DNA of 64,000 nt. Origin: Treponema sp. GTDB taxonomy: Bacteria; Spirochaetota; Spirochaetia; Treponematales; Treponemataceae. The stretch covers positions 1 through 64,000 of the forward strand of contig JAAYNH010000056.1 in NCBI GenBank assembly GCA_012520945.1. Reading direction: 5' to 3'. Below are positions 7,641-17,245 of this stretch, one piece after another; the stretch's first letter is position 1, and every line of letters begins with the position of its first letter. A program made the translations under genes and the position numbers. The notes under the pieces were generated by a model. The model had not been told where the DNA came from. It did not search any database and worked only from the letters and a program-made list of their open reading frames with translations.

Positions 7641-10061
7641 ATGAATAAGAAAAAAATTGCTTTATTAACACGCTCAATTGCCGATGCTACCGGTCGTGAA
7701 ATGTGGAGAGGAATTGCCCATTCTTGTCGTGAAGCCGGCATACCTCTTATTACTTTTCGCGGGGGAAATTTACACAAAGACCCTCAATCAATCCTGTATT
7801 ATTTACTAAAACCACAAAAGTTTTCAGGAATCATTACGTGGGCTTCTTCAGATGCAGAAAAAGCAACTGTTGATTATTACAATAATTTTAGTGGCGTTCC
7901 TCTACTAGGTATGTCTTTTCAAATACCAGGTCATCCTGTTGTTTTAGTTGACTGCACAAAGGGTATGGAAGAAATTGTTGAACATTTTATAACAGTTCAC
8001 GGATATAAAAAAATTGCTTTTGCTCGCGGACCAGAAAATCACGTTTATGCAAAAGAAAGATATGAAACATACTTAGAAACATTAAAAAAGCACAATATTA
8101 CTCCTGATCCGAACCTTATTACACCGCCAAGCGGTTGGGCAATTAATCACGGATATGAAGCTATTGATTATTTTATAGATAAAAAAGGCTTAGTACCGGG
8201 TCGTGACTTTGATGCCATTTTAGCCGTTGGTGATAACGTTGCCATCGGTATTTCCGAATCATTACAACAAAGAGGATATAAAGTGCCTCAAGATGTTGCA
8301 GTTGGTGGTTTTAACGGAATTGATGACGCAAAGTGTACTAATCCTCCACTTACTTCAGTTTTAATGCCATTTTGGGCACAAGGCAAACAAGGATTTGATA
8401 CACTCAATTCTATGATGAAAGGCGAAAAAGTGCCGGAGCAATATCGATACGCAACAAGTATGATTTTGGGACAGTCATGTGGCTGTGTTTCAGAATCCAT
8501 TTTAAAAGCATCTACAGCAAACTTAAAACCATTGCAAGAAAAAAAAGATTCCGGCAAAAAATTTGCTTTTAATAAGAAAAAAAACATTTCAATGGAAGTT
8601 AATTTTGCTCAATGGCGTGAAGAATCTTTTTCCGCTATGGCAAATTTTTATAAAGCCGAACATGGCATACAAATTAATTCAAATCAATTATATGAATTAA
8701 TCGATGCTTTTAAAAATGACATCACAAAACAAAGCAAAGAACTTTTTTTACAGAAATTTAATTTTATCTTGGATAAAGATAATTCTAATGATTTTGATAT
8801 AGCTATGTGGCATGATATGCTTTCTTTATTCCGTTCTATTTCGCTATCCTATTTTCAAAATACGGCCATGATTGAAACGGCGGAAAGTCTTTGGCAACAA
8901 AGCCGTGTTATGATTAGTGAGCTTAACGTAAGAAAACATCGCTTAGATGCATTAATTAACACACGCAAAGAAAAAACTCTTCGCTTAATCGGTGCAAATC
9001 TAACCACAAGTAACAACGTAGAAAAACTTATGAACACAATTGCCTCTTCTGTAGGAGAACTTGGAATTCCTAGTTGTTATGTTATTATTTTCGAAAATTC
9101 TGAATATACACCGGAAAATAAAAAAGTATCTGAGCAATCAAGAATAATGTGTGCCGTTCGTGACGGTAAAAAACTTGATTTACCTGCCGGTGGTAGACTT
9201 TTCAAAACAAAAGATTGTGTTCCTGAAGATTTACTTCCTCAAAGTAGATATTATTCACTAGTTGTAGAATCTTTACATTTTAATACAAACTTTCTTGGAT
9301 ACATAGTTTATGAAACAGGTCCTGAAGACGGAACCACATATTCTGCACTTGCAGGACAAATAGCCAGTTCTCTATATGCTGCATATCTATTAAAACATCA
9401 AATGCAGTTGAAAAATATGCTACAAGAAACTCTACAAAACATGAGTGGCAAAGCTGATGTTGTTTCTGCACAAAGTGAAAAAATTTCAGGCAATGTAGGT
9501 AGTATTTCCAGTACAATGGAAGAAGTTGCCGCTAGTTTCCGTGAAGTTTCCATTCATATTCAAAACGTAACAAACTTGGTTGAAGAAGCTCAAAAAGTCA
9601 TTTCAACTGCTTCTAATTCAATGGTTGAGCTTTCAGACAGTTCATCAAAAATTGTTTCCGCTGTTGATATGATTAATGATATTGCAGAAAAGACTAATGT
9701 TTTGGCATTGAATGCTGCAATTGAAGCTGCACATGCCGGAGAAGCAGGACGCGGTTTCAGTGTTGTTGCAAAGGAAGTTAAAGCCTTGGCAGCTCAAACC
9801 GTAGCCTCAACTCAAAGCATTCAAGATTTTGTTGACAATAACCTGCATAGTACTGAAGTGTCAAAAGAATCAATTAGTAAAACAACTGCAGCTATAAAGA
9901 AAATTGCAGATTATTCTCAAAGTATTGTGAATGCCATAAAAGAACAAGTTGCGGCAACAAACGAAGTTTCAACCTTACTTATTGATGCATCTACGGGAAC
10001 AAATGAAATTTCCAATGCTATTTTAGAAATTGCAAACCTTGGTGATAATCTGAAACTTTAA
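7641..10061 (+). CDS. Cytosolic chemoreceptor with LacI-type sugar-binding sensor
   Basis: An 806-residue protein without signal peptide or membrane helices. Residues 1-275 form a LacI/periplasmic-binding-protein-like sensor that lacks a DNA-binding HTH (GPENHVYAKERY at 130-141) and end with QSCGC at 278-282. A helical linker is followed by a GAF-like region (about 430-590). The C-terminal methyl-accepting signalling domain (about 600-800) has the hairpin tip [22 protein letters not shown] near residue 690. It should signal to CheA/CheW from the cytoplasm in response to an internal sugar or metabolite. The same N-terminal module heads the AraC-type regulator at 53220-56477. Ligand unknown. 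Confidence 0.85.
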   Translation: MNKKKIALLTRSIADATGREMWRGIAHSCREAGIPLITFRGGNLHKDPQSILYYLLKPQKFSGIITWASSDAEKATVDYYNNFSGVPLLGMSFQIPGHPVVLVDCTKGMEEIVEHFITVHGYKKIAFARGPENHVYAKERYETYLETLKKHNITPDPNLITPPSGWAINHGYEAIDYFIDKKGLVPGRDFDAILAVGDNVAIGISESLQQRGYKVPQDVAVGGFNGIDDAKCTNPPLTSVLMPFWAQGKQGFDTLNSMMKGEKVPEQYRYATSMILGQSCGCVSESILKASTANLKPLQEKKDSGKKFAFNKKKNISMEVNFAQWREESFSAMANFYKAEHGIQINSNQLYELIDAFKNDITKQSKELFLQKFNFILDKDNSNDFDIAMWHDMLSLFRSISLSYFQNTAMIETAESLWQQSRVMISELNVRKHRLDALINTRKEKTLRLIGANLTTSNNVEKLMNTIASSVGELGIPSCYVIIFENSEYTPENKKVSEQSRIMCAVRDGKKLDLPAGGRLFKTKDCVPEDLLPQSRYYSLVVESLHFNTNFLGYIVYETGPEDGTTYSALAGQIASSLYAAYLLKHQMQLKNMLQETLQNMSGKADVVSAQSEKISGNVGSISSTMEEVAASFREVSIHIQNVTNLVEEAQKVISTASNSMVELSDSSSKIVSAVDMINDIAEKTNVLALNAAIEAAHAGEAGRGFSVVAKEVKALAAQTVASTQSIQDFVDNNLHSTEVSKESISKTTAAIKKIADYSQSIVNAIKEQVAATNEVSTLLIDASTGTNEISNAILEIANLGDNLKL

Positions 10062-10070
10062 TTTGAAAGA

Positions 10071-10664
10071 TTATTTTACAATGCCTCTAATAGCCAACTC
10101 AATTGCAGGACGAAGTTCGTCAACGTTTTGCATATCTAAAATTGTCATACGAAAGATTGATGACTGAATCAGTGAATAAAGCATTTCATTCACCGCCTTT
10201 ACATTTACGCTTTTTAGTTCACCGGAATTTATGCCTTCAATAATTACCATTGACAAAATATGACGTAAACGAATAATTCTACGTCGCACTCTAACAGCAG
10301 GGTCTTTACCGGTTTTTTGCAATTGTAAAAGATATGTCAACAAAACTCTAAAAAGTTTTTTATTTTCAACACATTTATCAATAACTTTTGTAACCACATT
10401 ATTTAGTCGCTCAGCAACAAAAAGTTTTTTATTTTCTATAATTTTGAGCAAATCGATTTCTAAATCTTGAGTTAATTGTTTTATACTGAAAAGAAAAATT
10501 TCGCGTTTATTCTTAAAATAATTGTATAAAGTTGTGCGCGTAATGCCACATCTGTCAGCAATTTTTTGATATGTTGCATCTTCATAACCTTCATCCGCAA
10601 AAACATCTAAAGCTTTGTCAAGAATTTCATATTTACGTTTTTCATGCTCAACAAAAATTGCCAC
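10071..10664 (-). CDS. TetR/AcrR family transcriptional regulator
   Basis: A 197-residue repressor. The N-terminal HTH spans about residues 15-60 (FADEGYEDATYQKIADRCGITRTTLYNYFKNKREIF), followed by an all-helical ligand domain. GTG start at 10664 shares its G with the TAG stop of the upstream rlmL-like gene, and GGAGG within the end of that gene serves as ribosome-binding site, so the two are translationally coupled. Converges with the chemoreceptor gene, 9 bp apart. Target genes are not evident; autoregulation of a pair with an rRNA methyltransferase would be unusual. Confidence 0.88.
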   Translation of the reverse strand: MAIFVEHEKRKYEILDKALDVFADEGYEDATYQKIADRCGITRTTLYNYFKNKREIFLFSIKQLTQDLEIDLLKIIENKKLFVAERLNNVVTKVIDKCVENKKLFRVLLTYLLQLQKTGKDPAVRVRRRIIRLRHILSMVIIEGINSGELKSVNVKAVNEMLYSLIQSSIFRMTILDMQNVDELRPAIELAIRGIVK

Positions 10665-11827
10665 TATTTACCTCCATACATATAAAAACACGTATCCAAA
10701 TTACCGCATTTTAGATTTTTTTTTCGATCTGCTTTTTTTCCAAAAAAATTTTCAAATTTTTCATTGCTTGTTATAAAACCCATTTGCCACTTTGGAAACC
10801 CAGTCAAAAAGCATTTCATTCTACCGTACAAATCTTCTGCCTCCGTTGAATCTCCCAACCGTTCTCCATATGGAGGATTTCCAATAAGCATCCCTTCTTC
10901 ATAAGGAGCACAAATGGATGCAAAATCAGCCACCTCAAAATCAGGCCGTTGAATGCGAGAATCACTACCTATGCTTTGTAATGCACGTCCTGCTGTTACA
11001 CATGCATGTTCTGCATTTATGCGAGCTCTTTCAATGGCTTGCAAATCTATATCTGTTCCGGTAATGCGAGCAACTGCATCAGGGCGAATTTTTTCAGCTT
11101 CTGCAAAACGAATTTCCCGTGCAATTGTTTCATCAAAAAAAATCAAGTTTTCCAATGCAAAATGCCTGCCAAAACCAGGAGCAACATTATATGCATATAG
11201 AGCCGCCTCAATTGCAATTGTACCGGAGCCACAAAACGGATCGTGTAACGGTAACTTACGCTTCCAATACATTAATTGAATTAAGGAGGCGGCCAAAGTT
11301 TCACGAATGGGTGCACTTCCGCCATGTGTTCTGTAGCCACGTCGATTCAACGGTTCGCCGGACAAATCAAGCAAAACTTTTGCCACATTTTCTTCTATAT
11401 ATACGCGCACGGAAAAAGGCGAACCGGTTTCCGGTAAAACAGACATATTCCAAAGTGCACCAAGCTTTTTATAAATTGCTTTATGAACGATGCTTTGTAT
11501 ACTATGCTCCGACGATAATTTACTTTTGTATGTACGCACTTTGTCAACAATTATACGAACATCTTTTTTTAATAATTCTTGCCATTCAATTGAATACACT
11601 CCATCAAAAAGTGCTTCAAAATCTTCTGCATTAAATTTAGTTAATTGCAAATATATTCTATCTGCAGTACGCAAACATAAATTTGCCCGGTACATATCCA
11701 TGACTTTTTTACACGTAAAATAAACGCGTCCGGGTGCATTACCACAAGTCTTAAAGCCAAGTAATTTAATTTCGTTTGTAAGAATTTTTTCCGTTCCAAT
11801 TGCACAAAGTGCTACAAGAGTTTGCAT
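10664..11827 (-). CDS. rlmL: THUMP-domain RNA methyltransferase (RlmL/YpsC-like)
   Basis: A 387-residue SAM-dependent methyltransferase. The N-terminal THUMP domain (about residues 45-155) binds RNA. The C-terminal Rossmann methylase has a SAM loop DPFCGSGTIAIEAA near residue 197 and the catalytic NPPYGERLG near residue 316, typical of exocyclic-amine (N2-guanine) methylation. The best match is the 23S rRNA m2G2445 enzyme (E. coli RlmL N-terminal half; B. subtilis YpsC). No RlmK half is attached. ATG at 11827. First gene of a two-gene unit with the TetR regulator. Confidence 0.85.
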   Translation of the reverse strand: MQTLVALCAIGTEKILTNEIKLLGFKTCGNAPGRVYFTCKKVMDMYRANLCLRTADRIYLQLTKFNAEDFEALFDGVYSIEWQELLKKDVRIIVDKVRTYKSKLSSEHSIQSIVHKAIYKKLGALWNMSVLPETGSPFSVRVYIEENVAKVLLDLSGEPLNRRGYRTHGGSAPIRETLAASLIQLMYWKRKLPLHDPFCGSGTIAIEAALYAYNVAPGFGRHFALENLIFFDETIAREIRFAEAEKIRPDAVARITGTDIDLQAIERARINAEHACVTAGRALQSIGSDSRIQRPDFEVADFASICAPYEEGMLIGNPPYGERLGDSTEAEDLYGRMKCFLTGFPKWQMGFITSNEKFENFFGKKADRKKNLKCGNLDTCFYMYGGK

Positions 11828-11877
11828 AAGTATAATTTAACATTTTTTCAAAAAACGTTCAATTGTCATGCTTTGTT

Positions 11878-12549
11878 TTATATACCTTTTTTCACACTGG
11901 AATTATTTTTATATTTTCGTGAAACATAAATCGTATAAAATGTAGTAATTACACTCATAATGATAAAAGCTCCAATAAAAACATATCTGCCGATTGGAAA
12001 AAATGAAAAAATCAAACTAACAAAACCGCAAATTACAAAAACAGCACCTACAAATCTTTGACTTTTAGCCCATATTTTTTCATCTTTCAATGCTGCAGAA
12101 AAACGTGCACCAATGTATTTATTCGGTTTTGTTTTAGGCATATAATTTCCTGAAAGTATTAATATTACTGAAATTAAAGGAATGACTACACGATACGCTT
12201 CAATTTGTAAACCAAGCGGTTTCAAAATCATAAATGGATTAATAATGATTGACATAACAGGGATAATTAAAACTACTAAAGCATTAAGTTTTTTACTCGT
12301 AATATTTTCGCTTTGTTTTATTGCAATAATATTCATTATCAAATTCATTAATGCTATAAAAATGGGCAATATAAACACATTTACCCATTTTGGAGCAGTC
12401 CAATTTACCTGGTCATTAAAACCGTATTGTCCCGGTAGTTCATCAGGCAACCTTTCCCAAAGAGCAACACCTAAAATAATCGGTGTCAAACATATTAGAG
12501 TTGTAATTATTAATGTAATAATTTTGCCTTTTTTGTCTTTACTTGCCAT
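11878..12549 (-). CDS. sdpI: SdpI-family membrane immunity protein
   Basis: A 223-residue polytopic membrane protein with a DUF1648-type first half (LPDELPGQYGFNDQVNW) and an SdpI C-terminal half. About six hydrophobic helices. The start is ATG at 12549 because AAGGAG lies 7 nt upstream; this overlaps the ArsR gene end by 11 bp. In Bacillus, SdpI protects against the SdpC toxin and sequesters the SdpR autorepressor. The same gene order and overlap occur here, but no sdpABC toxin genes are visible, so the role may be general envelope-stress or bacteriocin resistance. Confidence 0.8.
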   Translation of the reverse strand: MASKDKKGKIITLIITTLICLTPIILGVALWERLPDELPGQYGFNDQVNWTAPKWVNVFILPIFIALMNLIMNIIAIKQSENITSKKLNALVVLIIPVMSIIINPFMILKPLGLQIEAYRVVIPLISVILILSGNYMPKTKPNKYIGARFSAALKDEKIWAKSQRFVGAVFVICGFVSLIFSFFPIGRYVFIGAFIIMSVITTFYTIYVSRKYKNNSSVKKGI

Positions 12550-12865
12550 TTTCTTCTCCTTCATCAAAATGTACAACATCTTCATTACTAATTTTTTCAC
12601 TTGTTTTTCCACCCAAATGAGAAAACCAAATCATGATTTCTTCAAACACACTAGTGTTTAATTCATAATAAATAAAATTTTTTACTCTTTCTTCTCTCAC
12701 AAGCTCAGCTTTTTTTAAAACTGAAAGATGATATGAAATTGTAGCTCCCGTCATATCAAATTTTTCGCTAATTTCACCGGCAGACATCTTACCTTCTTTT
12801 AAATATTGTAAAATATCGCGCCGAACTGAATCTGAAAGAGCTTTAAAAGTTTCTTGGAAACCCAA
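12539..12865 (-). CDS. sdpR: ArsR/SdpR-type autorepressor
   Basis: A 108-residue winged-helix repressor of the ArsR superfamily. The recognition region is MSAGEISEKFDMTGATISYHLSVLKKAELV (about residues 27-56). It lacks ArsR metal-binding cysteines, as SdpR does. Ribosome-binding site AGGAGG precedes the ATG. It is the first gene of an operon with the SdpI-like protein. The promoter is buried in a 40-bp perfect palindrome, which fits tight autorepression. Confidence 0.85.
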   Translation of the reverse strand: MGFQETFKALSDSVRRDILQYLKEGKMSAGEISEKFDMTGATISYHLSVLKKAELVREERVKNFIYYELNTSVFEEIMIWFSHLGGKTSEKISNEDVVHFDEGEENGK

Positions 12866-12891
12866 AATTACCTCCTTTTGTTTCTAAAAAA

Positions 12892-12931
12892 TATATATTC
12901 TATTTAGAAATATTTCTAAATAGAATATATA
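12892..12931. promoter_or_regulatory. 40-bp perfect palindrome, likely SdpR operator
   Basis: Perfectly self-complementary around 12911/12912, with core TTTAGAAATATTTCTAAA. It covers the -10 and probable start of transcription of the sdpR-like gene. A further half-site, TTTCTAAATAG, lies at 12970-12980. Binding by the adjacent ArsR-type protein is inferred. Confidence 0.75.
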
Positions 12932-12953
12932 AAAAAAACGGAGATTTTGTCAA
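12924..12953 (-). promoter_or_regulatory. Sigma-70-type promoter of sdpRI
   Basis: On the minus strand, TTGACA (12953-12948), an 18-nt spacer, then TATATT (12929-12924). The -10 lies inside the 40-bp palindrome. Confidence 0.7.
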
Positions 12954-12996
12954 CAGGTATTTTGATATTTTTCTAAATAGTTTTCTTAAATATATA

Positions 12997-13021
12997 CAAA
13001 AATCCCGCCTTTTCAGGCGGG
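12997..13021 (-). terminator. Terminator of the large lipoprotein gene
   Basis: On the minus strand, CCCGCCT-GAAA-AGGCGGG (13021-13004) is followed by ATTTTTG. It lies 72 bp past the stop codon of the gene at 13093. Confidence 0.85.
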
Positions 13022-13092
13022 ACGTAAGATGATTAATTTTTTAATTACATTACAAGCCTCAGTTAAAATAACCAAGTCATGCAAGAACTAAA

Positions 13093-15294
13093 TTACCAAA
13101 TTGAACGAACGTAGTTATCCGGATTGTTACCAACAACAGTATATTGAAGGTTATCAATAAGGAAAGGTTCATTTAAAGCTGCTGAAACGAGTACAAAGCC
13201 TTTGTATCCGGTATATTTTTCGTTTTGTGTCGTTACATCTAAGTCCTTTGTAACAGCAGGTCCAGATCCTAAATAACCATTTGTGGTTGTTACTGAAATT
13301 TTACCATGACTCGTAGCAGATGGTGCATCAGGTTTGTTAAAACTTATGTCTACCGTATACGGTCGTGAGATATCAAAATTGGTAGTAACTTCTCTTGCCT
13401 GACCTTGAAGTCCAGAACGATCTACGTTACTAACAGGAAGGATTGAATCTGTAGAAAGAATAGGAGCTGAAAGCTCTGTTGTCGTACCGTTCGTTAATCT
13501 CCAACGTAATACTCCCGGCGTAAACGTCCACGTACCGGTGGTATAGTCTACTTTATCATTAGTAAAAAATGGATATTGATATATAAGTTCAACAATCGCA
13601 AATGTAGTCATATTAAATGGATCTCCGACAACAAACGTCATAAGCGAATAATAGGCTCGATCTTCATCGGCAGGCTTCGGATTGAGTGCACCACCACCTG
13701 TAGTTGTATAGTACAATTCCATGTTTTGAGAGTCGTTTGAATTATCTCCGTCAAAAATAGTTGTAAATAACTCATCTCTGATGTCATCAGGTAAAATCAT
13801 ATCAAACACAAGTTTTCCTCTAGCATAACGTTTTACTTCTGCAGATATAATAGCTTCACCATTTTCAAGTGCCAACGCATTGGAAGGATTTCCACCCGTA
13901 TTTACAATCGTACCATCTGTTCCCAACGACGTAGGTGTTTCACCCATATCTACCATATTCGGAATTTGATAGCCGGTGTCAAATGTATACCTAGGACTTT
14001 GAAGACCGTTCAATGTTGTAAAAGAAACAATAGGTGATGCCACTTCTGTGCGTGCTAAACCTGTAGCACCGCTAAGATCAAAACTGTACTTAACTTGAAC
14101 ATAATATTTCTTTCCATATTGTAAACCTTGGAAATTCGTACTTCTAGTTGCACCTGTATATGACGGATTTACATCAAGGAAACCGTTTGCATCTGTTGTA
14201 TTGGCTGAACTAATATATACTTCATATTCTTCATTTTCAATACGATTTGTTTTATCAAGCTCATTAAAAATCACTATGGAATCTTTCATATCATTCCATG
14301 CAAATTCAGGATCGGCTGTTCTCAAAGAAACAAGTCTGTCTGTTGCTAATGCAAATCTGTCAGTATTTGGAAGAGTTGTCGCAGCGGCAAAGCCCCAAAT
14401 ATCACTCGGTTTTTTTGCATAGAATACTTCAGCTGCTTCAAAATTTGATTCAGAATCCGCTACTGCATCTGTGGCTTCAACATCTTTGAAAACCGCTTTA
14501 ACATGATGAGGTTGACCTACTTTTACCATGTCTGCAGGAATTGCACAAATAAAATCTGTTGTATCATCGGCAGTATTGATATGACCGTTTGCAGGTGTTG
14601 TATTTACCAATGTGGCTTTAGTATCACTTCCTAAATAAAAGCTTGCTTGTGTCGTAGGCAACAAACCTTCAACTGTAGCTTTAAGGAACCAACCTAATTC
14701 AGATTTACCGTCTTCATCAATTCCATAACCGTACAAAAGTGTAACACCTTCAAGTTTTGAAGGATTTCCAACAACAAATTGTTGTACCATTGTATAAAGA
14801 ACTGCACCGTTATGGTTCAATGTCTTATAAGCAATCCAGAATTCATCGCCAATATTTACATCACGACCAAAAAGTTTGCCTGTAATGTCAGCATATGACA
14901 CAATAACTGTATCATGATTATCGGTATTTACCACTGTTCCGTCATTGTGAACTAATAAATGCTTAAAAACGCTAGACTCGGAAAGAGCTGCTTCTTTTGT
15001 TTTACCAAGTGAAATGTTCCAATCAACAAAATTTGGCATATATGCCACATCTTGCATAGCTTCACCGGCAGCTCCGACAACTGTTTCCGTTGCTTGTACG
15101 AGAGCTTCACGAACAGAGACTGTCATGCGATCGGTATTTTTGAGCACATTAACAGGTATTTCGCTTTTTAAGGAAGTTGAAGTACCGCGAGGACCGCTTG
15201 CTCCTACGCTGGAACGACCGGCTTCCGGTTGCGGACAAGCAACAAGCCACATTAGGAAAGCAATCGTTCCTAATACTACAAAAAATCTTTTCAT
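13093..15294 (-). CDS. Large surface/periplasmic lipoprotein of unknown function
   Basis: 733 residues. The start is Met at 15294, preceded by GGAGG; a 5-codon upstream extension lacks a ribosome-binding site. Signal sequence MKRFFVVLGTIAFLMWLVAC with Cys as lipidation site. The mature protein is beta-rich, Thr/Asn/Asp-rich and nearly Cys-free, with segments resembling fibronectin-type III or Ig-like strands (YGKKYYVQVKYSFDL, YEVYISSAN). The last third looks like a jelly-roll carbohydrate-binding or laminin-G-like domain. I do not recognise a named family. Its neighbour is a GH43 glycosidase, so polysaccharide binding is possible but not shown. Monocistronic with its own terminator. Confidence 0.7.
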   Translation of the reverse strand: MKRFFVVLGTIAFLMWLVACPQPEAGRSSVGASGPRGTSTSLKSEIPVNVLKNTDRMTVSVREALVQATETVVGAAGEAMQDVAYMPNFVDWNISLGKTKEAALSESSVFKHLLVHNDGTVVNTDNHDTVIVSYADITGKLFGRDVNIGDEFWIAYKTLNHNGAVLYTMVQQFVVGNPSKLEGVTLLYGYGIDEDGKSELGWFLKATVEGLLPTTQASFYLGSDTKATLVNTTPANGHINTADDTTDFICAIPADMVKVGQPHHVKAVFKDVEATDAVADSESNFEAAEVFYAKKPSDIWGFAAATTLPNTDRFALATDRLVSLRTADPEFAWNDMKDSIVIFNELDKTNRIENEEYEVYISSANTTDANGFLDVNPSYTGATRSTNFQGLQYGKKYYVQVKYSFDLSGATGLARTEVASPIVSFTTLNGLQSPRYTFDTGYQIPNMVDMGETPTSLGTDGTIVNTGGNPSNALALENGEAIISAEVKRYARGKLVFDMILPDDIRDELFTTIFDGDNSNDSQNMELYYTTTGGGALNPKPADEDRAYYSLMTFVVGDPFNMTTFAIVELIYQYPFFTNDKVDYTTGTWTFTPGVLRWRLTNGTTTELSAPILSTDSILPVSNVDRSGLQGQAREVTTNFDISRPYTVDISFNKPDAPSATSHGKISVTTTNGYLGSGPAVTKDLDVTTQNEKYTGYKGFVLVSAALNEPFLIDNLQYTVVGNNPDNYVRSIW

Positions 15295-15530
15295 ACTTTT
15301 TTCCTCCATATGAAAAATAATGTTTTTTTTTGATAGCTTTTTTTATAACTATCTTAACATAAAACAAAGCAAGTTTGCATTAAACTGAGCACTGTTTTTT
15401 TTGATTCATATGTATTTAACGCACTTTTTTGTTCCATACACAATACATTATAAGGCAGTTTTTTTATATTTCAGACTGTTTTGCAGAAACTTTTTGTTAT
15501 TTATATAAAAATTTTGGCAAAAAGTCGTTT

Positions 15531-17072
15531 TTATTTAGTTTTATAGAAAAACCAATCAAAATCCGCATGAATTCTACTTCCACAACCGCCGTTATTAGCA
15601 TAAATGCCTACTAAAGTGCCGGTATGTCTTTTGGGATCATCAGGAACTCCTTCGTCGCTTAAAAAATAACAATTTTCAACGATGCCTACAAGTTTCCATT
15701 TTTCATTATCATAACTATAGTAGCAACTTCTTTTTTGCTTATTTACAATTATCTTTAAATAAATGGGCTTTTCTAAAATATTTTCTTCAATGGCGACAAC
15801 TTCTTCTCCATTATTACGATTAATAACAACCATTAATTTCCTGCCGTTTTCATAACAAAGCGAAAATCTTAAATATGTAACAGTGCTATAATAACAAGTC
15901 ATTCCTGCTTGTTCGCCGTCTAAGCTCGGATAAAATTCCAGCACAGTTGAAGCTTCATAATCAAATTCTTCTTCCCGTCTAAGCAAAATATTTTTTGCTC
16001 TTATTTCATCTAGCGTTCCATCCAAAGTCCAAAAACGCAAAAATCCATGTCTTTCATTAAGCGACCACGCACCATTTGCAGGATTTCTAACAAATTGCCA
16101 TTCTAATGACAGTTTCTCCTCATCGAAATTATCGAAATACTTTTTTTCATATATTACAGTTTTAAGATTAGGTGCTATCTGCTCTTTACTTGGTCCTTTT
16201 CCTTCATTTATCACAAACCAACCATCCTCTGTCCATCTAACAGGGTCAAGTGCAGATTCTCTACCGACTGTCGTATAATTTCCTCCATTTTTTCTTGCAC
16301 AAAGATAAAACATCCACCACTGTCCGTTTTGTGTTTGAACTAATTTTCCATGCCCTGCCCTTTGTATTTCCTCCTTAGGATTTAATTGTCTCATAACAGG
16401 ATTATATGGAGAATTTTCATACTTACCAAATAAATTTCTTGACCGTGCCACATTTATACCATGGCCATAACCTGTTCCACCCTCTGCAACAATAGCATAA
16501 TACCAACCGTCTTTTTTTAAAATATGCGGACCTTCAGGACATCTTTCACCGGTACCTGCCCACAAAGTAACAGGCTCACCCAAAACCTTTGTACAATCAT
16601 CGCTTAAAGGCACGGCTCTCGCTCCCGGAGCTATTATCATATAATGCTTTCCGTCATCATCAATAAAATGCGACGGATCGATATCATCTATCTCTAAAAA
16701 AACAGGCTTTGAATATGGCCCTTCAGGTTTATCAGAATGAACCATCAACTGCCTTCTTAAAATACTATTATCACGCTTACCGTCTCCATTAAGTCTTAAA
16801 GTGGCAAAAATATAAAACTTTCCATTATGATAGGAAATATCCGGAGCCCAAATACCATGAGAATTTCGAATATCCGATAAATCCAAGTAATCATTATTAG
16901 TAATTGCATGACCGATAATTCTCCAATGCACCATATCCTTTGAGTGCGAAATAGGAATGGCAGGAAAATACTGAAATGAAGAATTTACCATATAATAATC
17001 TTCTCCAAGTCGAACAACAGACGGATCAGGGAAAAAACCTCTTTGAACCGGATTTTTATAAATTTTAGACAT
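15531..17072 (-). CDS. xynB: GH43 beta-xylosidase / alpha-arabinofuranosidase
   Basis: A 513-residue glycoside hydrolase. Five-bladed beta-propeller (residues about 1-310) with catalytic-base region FFPDPSVV (Asp near 16), the pKa-modulating Asp in the DIDPSHF region and the acid Glu in CPEGPHILKKDGWYY. The C-terminal beta-sandwich (about 320-513) is of the GH43 xylosidase C-terminal type. No signal peptide, so it probably cleaves imported xylo-oligosaccharides in the cytoplasm. Ribosome-binding site CAGGAG. The first 65 bp of the gene and its leader recur inverted at 19690-19754, beyond the restriction-modification genes. Confidence 0.88.
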   Translation of the reverse strand: MSKIYKNPVQRGFFPDPSVVRLGEDYYMVNSSFQYFPAIPISHSKDMVHWRIIGHAITNNDYLDLSDIRNSHGIWAPDISYHNGKFYIFATLRLNGDGKRDNSILRRQLMVHSDKPEGPYSKPVFLEIDDIDPSHFIDDDGKHYMIIAPGARAVPLSDDCTKVLGEPVTLWAGTGERCPEGPHILKKDGWYYAIVAEGGTGYGHGINVARSRNLFGKYENSPYNPVMRQLNPKEEIQRAGHGKLVQTQNGQWWMFYLCARKNGGNYTTVGRESALDPVRWTEDGWFVINEGKGPSKEQIAPNLKTVIYEKKYFDNFDEEKLSLEWQFVRNPANGAWSLNERHGFLRFWTLDGTLDEIRAKNILLRREEEFDYEASTVLEFYPSLDGEQAGMTCYYSTVTYLRFSLCYENGRKLMVVINRNNGEEVVAIEENILEKPIYLKIIVNKQKRSCYYSYDNEKWKLVGIVENCYFLSDEGVPDDPKRHTGTLVGIYANNGGCGSRIHADFDWFFYKTK

Positions 17073-17102
17073 TGATTTTCTCCTGTTTTTAATTATGATT
17101 TT
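17038..17102 (-). repeat. Inverted repeat, left copy (GH43 leader and start)
   Basis: The leader and first codons of the GH43 gene (reading on the minus strand). About 60 of 65 positions match the plus-strand sequence at 19690-19754. The two copies flank the restriction-modification genes in inverted orientation. Confidence 0.85.
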
Positions 17103-17245
17103 ACAACTATATGTAAATTATACAACGTCTTTTTAGTAGAGACAAGTATAAAAAGAGTAACAGATAATACGGACAACTCACATTTGGCACTTAGGTATTT
17201 TTATACTGTTGATATTTTCATTAAAATTCGTTAAATTTATAATAT

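Noticed and set aside
12182-12661. Plus-strand ORF of 159 codons opposite sdpR/sdpI
   Set aside because: Antisense to two recognised families; its hydrophobic runs mirror the membrane helices of the SdpI-like protein.
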